DNA from: Echinostoma caproni
Taxonomy: Eukaryota; Platyhelminthes; Trematoda; Plagiorchiida; Echinostomatidae
NCBI GenBank assembly: GCA_900618425.1
Contig: UZAN01039973.1
Location: 22,412-86,411 of the forward strand
DNA length: 64,000 nt
Reading direction: 5' to 3'
Shown here in pieces: positions 58,830 through 64,000 of this stretch. The notes below the pieces were generated by a model. That model saw only the letters and a list, made by a program, of their open reading frames with translations, did no database searches and was not told the DNA's origin. Each line of letters starts with the position of its first letter. The first letter of the stretch is position 1. The position numbers and the translations under genes were made by a program.

Positions 58830-59415
58830 CAGAGTGGGCAATTCCGAACACAACAAGTCACAGGATACCATCAAAGAAGTGGATTCTAATGACTATTTTT
58901 CACCTGATCGTCGGGGTTGGCATTTTTTTGCAAACAATTTATCGTCAGCCGAGGTGACATGTGCTTTGCCCGTGGAATCAGCCGATAAATACCCCTGGAT
59001 TAACGCTTTAAAATTAGAACTACCGGAAAGAGTGCACCCCTAGAACAACGGAAGTGTCAATCCTGAGACCATTATTGATCAGAAAAGTATGCCCAACCCA
59101 CATCAATGTGCGTAGATTTGTGGGTAAAGACCCAGTCTGTTTGCCCTGTAAATCCAGTAACAAGCCGTTTCGCTTGATTTCGAAACGAATTTTAATCCAA
59201 TGTCTGGTCTTCAGAACTCCAATGATCTAGTGGAGGAAGAACTAAGATTCATCACATGTACAAGTAATAAGAGCGGTGATCTACCAATAAGATNCCAGCC
59301 GCCACTCTATGTACAATGTTTACAAGCCGACCACAGCTCTGCACAAACCTCAGGGATAAGCTATCCATCCTCTCCTCATTTGCGACTACCTCGTCCTTCA
59401 CTTTCACACGTTCGG
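58830..59415 (+). other. Degraded coding-like region upstream of the CR1-like LINE
   Basis: Short open segments include SPDRRGWHFFANNLSSAEVT and, in another frame, LLIRKVCPTHINVRRFVGKD and CLPCKSSNKP. They are on the same strand as the LINE that follows after repeat R1 and might be an ORF1 remnant, but no family is recognised. One N lies at 59294. Confidence 0.3.
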
Positions 59416-59419
59416 CAAG

Positions 59420-59611
59420 TTATGAAGGACGAACAATGAGGCAGTTCTGAACAATTCCATCTGATGAGTATGAACGAATCAGAAAAATCACTGCTATAAA
59501 GACTCACCAAAGCCTGTTTATTATTATTTGGAAAAAAGTTACTTCAGTATAAATACTGTTGCCTATGGGAACCTACCCGTTGCTTCAGGTTCGATTAGAC
59601 CTGTAAACCGA
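59420..59611 (-). repeat. Dispersed repeat R1, copy 4
   Basis: Reversed copy, recognisable from the gaacgaatcagaaaaatcac block and its end cgattagacctgtaa. Its other end is more diverged. It sits directly before the CR1-like LINE at 59.6 kb, so it might be part of, or an insertion target for, that element. Confidence 0.6.
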
Positions 59612-59619
59612 CTTGGCTT

Positions 59620-61690
59620 AGCTCGGGTTGCAAGAAAAAAAATAACCAGTGCGATTATGCTCCACCATACCGACACCAGGGGTATCAGCCAGACAACGAT
59701 GCATTCAAATGCAAAGGGACTTTCACTGGGGGGAGTTCAAACGCTGTCCGAACCCCAGCACTTGGGAAGCTTACAGGCTCCTTCGAAATCATTATGCAAA
59801 TTTGGTGCGGGAAGACAAGCACAATTATCAGGATATGCTGGCGAGAAAGTTTATTGCAAACCCCAAGCTATTGTAAAGGCATGTAAACGCTTCCCGGAAA
59901 GTCAAACACGGCGTTCCGATACTAAACTCAGCGGGACGTGCTTCAGTGACGACCAAGGAGACTGCAGAAATGCTTAGACTACAGTACTCTCAAGTGGTCA
60001 ATGCCCCTAGTAACGCTAGGTTCGTACTTTCCCGTTTGCTGGAACATTTTCCTTACCCATTACTGACAAATATTATCTTTTCTCCCGAAAGGATTAAGGC
60101 AAAGCTCCTGGCTTTGAAGAAGAACTCATCACCGGGTTTAGATAACATTTATCCACATGCTATTATCACCATGGCAAGTCACATGACCGATCCTTTTAGT
60201 GAGCGATACCAAAAGCTGTTCGAAGACACCGTGCTTCCTCAGGGGTGGAAAAACGGTTTCATTTCACCAATTTACAAAGATGGATGCCGTAGTGACCCAG
60301 CCAACTACCGACCCGTCACTCTCCGTCCAGTGTTGTCCAAAGTCATGGGATCTATTGTTGCAGATGCGGTAATGGATCATCTAGAGAAAAATGACTTAAT
60401 ATCTCCAGCCCAGCACGGGTTTCGAAAAAATCGTTCATGTGCAACTAACTTGATTTTGGCTCGGGACCATTGAACTCATGCTCTAGACCAAGACAAAGGG
60501 GTTGGTTTTATTTACTTGGACTTCTCTACAGCATTTGATAGAGTAAACCATCAAATACTGATTCCGAAGCTGTATAATTATGGAATCGTGGACTCGTACT
60601 TAGCTGGATCGAGGAGTTTGTTCGCCCACGTACTATGACAGTTCGTGTTTCCGATTCACTTTCTGATCCAATAGAAGTCAACCGTGGGGTTCCACAAGGA
60701 CCTGTACTAGGCCCGCGTCTTTTCCTTGCCTTTATAAATGATCTTCCAGACGTCCTCGGACCATAAACTCTGTTGTTTGCGGACGATGCCAAAATATGGA
60801 GGACAATAACAAAACCAGAAGACTCATTTGATCCCCAGATCGCCCTTGACGAAGCCCACAGATGGTCTGTCTCCAACGTTACCAAATGCAAAGTTTTATC
60901 ACTACGTCACCCTGGTTGTTATTCCTACACTCTCGGACGCGAAACTCTGCCTCATGTTCCATACGAGAAGGATCTGGGAGTAGTCATTGGAGCAGACTTC
61001 AGTTGCTTCACAAACTGTTCCACGGCATCATCCATGGCGATAAAACAGGTTGGACTGCTCAAACGTGTTTTCGGATCGTTTGGGCCGGCTTTGTTTACAC
61101 GTCTGTTAGCCACATATATCCGTCCATACATTGAGTACTCAATTCAGGCCTGGAACCCATGGCTGCAGCGAGATCGGAAGGCACTTGAACATCCGCAGAG
61201 AATGGCTACCAAGATGGGCAAAGTTCTACATTCCAAGACCTATGGCGAAAGATTACAGCTCTTGGGGATATATTCGTCTCAATATCGTCAAATCAGAGGC
61301 GATATGATGTTAGTATATCGGATTTTCCAACAACCCAACCATCCATGTAGATCTCTTTTGGTTATATCAACCAATGTTCATCTCAGAGGGCATCCACTGA
61401 AGTTGGCACTCCAAAAGAACCGTCTCGACTGTAGACGCCATTCATTTGCAGTCAGAGTGTGCAGCAAATGAAACTCTCTACCACCTCACGTGGTCTGTGC
61501 GCCATCATTAGTAGCTTTCAAGCTGACGCTTGAAAGCTGCTCTGGCAAACATTATGTTTCAACACCCAACTACATAATATACTCTCCTGTGCTCGTCAAA
61601 AACATTACATTATTATTTTACTTTCATGGACAAGCTGTGATCTTGTGAATCGTGTTCCGAACCAAAGTGTAAACACCCTATGGGATTTGA
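59620..61690 (+). mobile_element. CR1-like non-LTR retrotransposon, 5' truncated
   Basis: The longest retroelement here. Motifs in order: STWEAYRLLRNHYANLVRED; NSSPGLDNIYPHAI; LPQGWKNGFISPIYKDG and ANYRPVTLRPVLSKVM; AQHGFRKNRSCATNLILARD; a TGA stop at 60471; YLDFSTAFDRVNHQIL; GVPQGPVLGPRLFLAFINDL; LLFADDAKIWRT (both catalytic D present); VSNVTKCKVLSLRH; VGLLKRVFGSFGPALFTRLL; HSFAVRVC. At least two stops and two frame changes inactivate it. The 3' UTR block acaccctatgggat is shared with the 26.45-kb copy. No endonuclease domain is recognisable upstream. Confidence 0.8.
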
Positions 61691-62574
61691 TAAGCGAATT
61701 CTGTGTAATTTTTTCCCATAATATAAAATTGAAATTTGAATTTAAAATTTACAAAGTACCACAAAATAAAGCTAAGCACGTTCGGAAACGTCACTCGGCA
61801 ACGATGGAAGCTGTAGCAATCAAAATCCTGAACGACCACCACTGTGCAAACAAAAGCAGATGGCTGCCGCACTCCAGTTGCCATGGCCCCAACCAAACTT
61901 ACTTGATGACCGGAACCATGGCCTCAATTATGTCGTGATGACACAACATGACGTGACAATTTACACGTGAAATTGGTCATCGAAAATTTGAGAATTTACC
62001 CTGGTCCCCCAGTTCACCCACTGTCCCCACTCTCTCTCTCTCTGATTAAACTTGACAGACATTGTTGTATTTTCATACTTAACATCAATAGACCAATCAC
62101 AATCTTTGCTTATAATCTACGAATGGTTTGAAAGTGACTTGTCACAAAAAATCAACTGTGCAGTTGCTGCTGAGCTGTCTCGTGTACATGTGAAGTTGGA
62201 CCATTTGAGGTCAGGACTATCATTCTTTTCTAGTATTGAAACAGATTGACGAAGCAATTGTTATGCGTACTAATTAATGCTAATTTTTCCAATTCCTGAA
62301 TGTACAAAGCAATTCATCTGTCTAACACGAGACCTGTTTATGTTTGAGAGAAGAGGCTCTCTGCACCTGAGTGTTACACGCTGGTGGGATGTTGGTAGAA
62401 TGACGACGTCCTGTTTCGGCAGTTCATACATAATGCACAGCAAATTAAGTTGCGTAGCATTCTCTCGGATTGGACTGTGAAGCACACCAACGGGGTATCT
62501 GTTTGGGTTGGCCTTTTGAAAATCGATAGAATTCTTTTAGTGATTCTCAGTTGTTAATGTCAGCGTTGTATTGG

Positions 62575-62636
62575 TGTTATTATTATTATTATCAGTAGTA
62601 GCAGTAGCAGCAGTAGTAGTAGTTGTTGTTGTTGTT
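62575..62636 (+). repeat. TTA/GTA/TTG triplet repeat
   Basis: Adjacent short runs of tta, agtagc-type and gtt triplets. Confidence 0.85.
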
Positions 62637-63677
62637 AATTCTGCGATTGACTGCAAGTAAATTCAAATGGACTGTGCGAAAAAATCACTCAGGCAGTTAT
62701 TCTAATTACATACATGCGTGTTTTGCATTAGATTGGGAAAACAATCAATCTTAAGTAACCGACAAATGATCAAATAGGGTTTTATAATTTATTACCTGTT
62801 CCAGTAACATTGACTCAAAATTGTCAATTAGGTACTGCTATATTGCCCTTGTCACAAAAAAAACAGTTTCAAACCGCTAGGGATAACACGTGCAAATGAT
62901 CTGCGAAAAATGATTGACATTATTCAATCCACGCGGGTCACGTGACAAGCTCTTATCAGGGACAAAACAAACACCCGCACCGTGTGTAACGTTAGTTTTG
63001 CAATTTGATGTAGCTCACCAAGGATGTTCGACATCCGAGCGGTTCTGATGCACACTATTCCATTCAATTATATCTGCTTGTGAATACAGGATGTGATATT
63101 TTCAAGGAAACTTATCATCCTGGTACTGAGTCCAGAAAACGCCAAGTGATGATACATGAGAATGATCGTAAACACTGTTGGTTCGCCAGATGGGCTGCTT
63201 CATTTACCGAAGTGGAAGTCTATTCTGTGATCTTAAAATGCGAAGTCAAAGAATACGTGAATTGATCTGTACGGTGGTCAAAATTGCCAGATCCGGAATT
63301 ACTTCATTCCATTGTTTAGATTGATTTATCCGGACAAACTCTATTTGTAAAATGTATGGTACGTACTATTATATAGATTAAAGTAAACACATGGTGGTTA
63401 CACAGTGGTCACCAACCCGATCCTGGTGATTCCGTCGGGTGAAGTATGGTATTCAAGTGAAGCAGCAAAACAGATCGTTTTGGACGGGGAGGGGGGAATG
63501 GAAGTTGTCTTTGAACTGTCGTTTAGCAGACGGTAGAAAGGTATTTTCGTTTAGATATATTTGAAACAATTATTTCCCGAACTGAATTTGAACAAAGAAC
63601 ACAACATTGCAAGCGAGCACAATTTAATTCCGGAATAATTTGGCTGCATCTCAACTGGTGCTTACTGCAGAAAAATG

Positions 63678-63704
63678 TATATATATATATATATATATAT
63701 ATAT
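63678..63704 (+). repeat. TA microsatellite
   Basis: About 13 TA units close to the Penelope fragment at the window end. Confidence 0.9.
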
Positions 63705-63734
63705 CACAGATCATGACCATCTAACCGAGTATCA

Positions 63735-64000
63735 GTTCATTCTTCCGCTTACGTGTTCACCAGGGTAATACCAGTGTGATATAGACCTCCTTCTGCTGAC
63801 ACAGTAGGGGCTTTCGGCGCTCGATTGCTATAGCCTCTGCAAATCTTAGCAGCCGTCCATTCAGGGTTGTGTAAACCATCCGACACGAAGTCTGCCAGTC
63901 TGCAGCAGATGGCGAGCAATTGATGATGCAGGTGCTCTGTGAGACTGGCTTGATGGCCTGGTTGTTTGTGTAGCGTTCAATCTCACCTGCTCGTATTCGA
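63735..64000 (-). mobile_element. Penelope-like 3' fragment, cut by the window end
   Basis: The minus strand encodes ASSIARHLLQTGR, and in another frame LNGRLLRFAEAIAIERRKP and EVYITLVLPW. The 4.1-kb copy has the equivalent VARHLLDTGH, LMFAEAVVV and LLLPW in the same order. Its 5' part lies beyond the window. Confidence 0.55.

Larger units (their letters stand above)
61691..63734. other. No recognised gene
   Basis: Short frames only, with the triplet repeat at 62575 and the TA run at 63678. Confidence 0.5.

Overview
This is nuclear DNA of a repeat-rich metazoan, most probably a digenean flatworm. The clues are short exons separated by introns of 4-12 kb, tRNA-derived SINEs, and decayed Penelope-like, RTE-like, CR1-like and mariner elements of the kinds common in flukes. 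No bacterial gene layout, operon or CRISPR array is present. I cannot name the species. Three long assembly gaps (12589-13387, 25195-26031, 47731-48355) and two 3-base gaps (2187-2189, 6754-6756) interrupt the sequence.

The one host gene I can support is an alpha-type neurexin, read on the minus strand from about 49.7 kb down to 9.4 kb. Six exons (43540-43680, 36235-36497, 24033-24212, 18525-19432, 14465-14760, 9394-9713) join without any frame conflict, with boundary phases 1, 0, 0, 2, 1. Together they encode LNS2, LNS3, the second EGF repeat and the first half of LNS4, in the order known for alpha-neurexins. Two further putative exons (49555-49736 and 44198-44371) look like parts of LNS1. 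The second half of LNS1 and EGF1 were not found. The rest of LNS4 onward (LNS5, EGF3, LNS6, membrane segment, cytoplasmic tail) must lie beyond position 1. The signal-peptide exon was not found and may lie in the upper part of the window or beyond 64 kb.

The introns and 5' flank are filled with mobile-element remains. From low to high coordinates: a dispersed repeat and a SINE (0-0.8 kb); Penelope-like GIY-YIG fragments, one pair inverted (3.2-6.0 kb); a SINE beside exon 8 (9.0-9.3 kb); a non-LTR reverse transcriptase relic (10.2-11.7 kb); a Penelope-like RT (16.0-17.0 kb) followed by a second non-LTR relic (17.0-17.8 kb); an RTE-like relic (19.9-21.1 kb); more Penelope and RTE fragments (22.0-23.2 kb); a gap-split CR1-like LINE (24.7-26.5 kb) and an opposing copy (27.6-28.6 kb); an LTR-like repeat (35.2-35.6 kb); two mariner copies in opposite orientation (36.6-37.9 and 41.7-42.9 kb); a palindrome built from two tRNA-like sequences (38.65-38.84 kb); an LTR-like repeat again (51.8-52.1 kb); a long SINE (56.2-56.7 kb); an RTE tail (57.1-57.8 kb); a CR1-like LINE (59.6-61.7 kb); and a Penelope fragment running off the end (63.7-64.0 kb).

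All mobile-element reading frames seen are broken. The points most worth checking are the GC-AG intron of the neurexin gene, the missing LNS2 cysteine, the CA repeat that abuts a neurexin 3' splice site, the tRNA-like palindrome, and several dispersed repeat families recognisable only by comparing copies inside the window.
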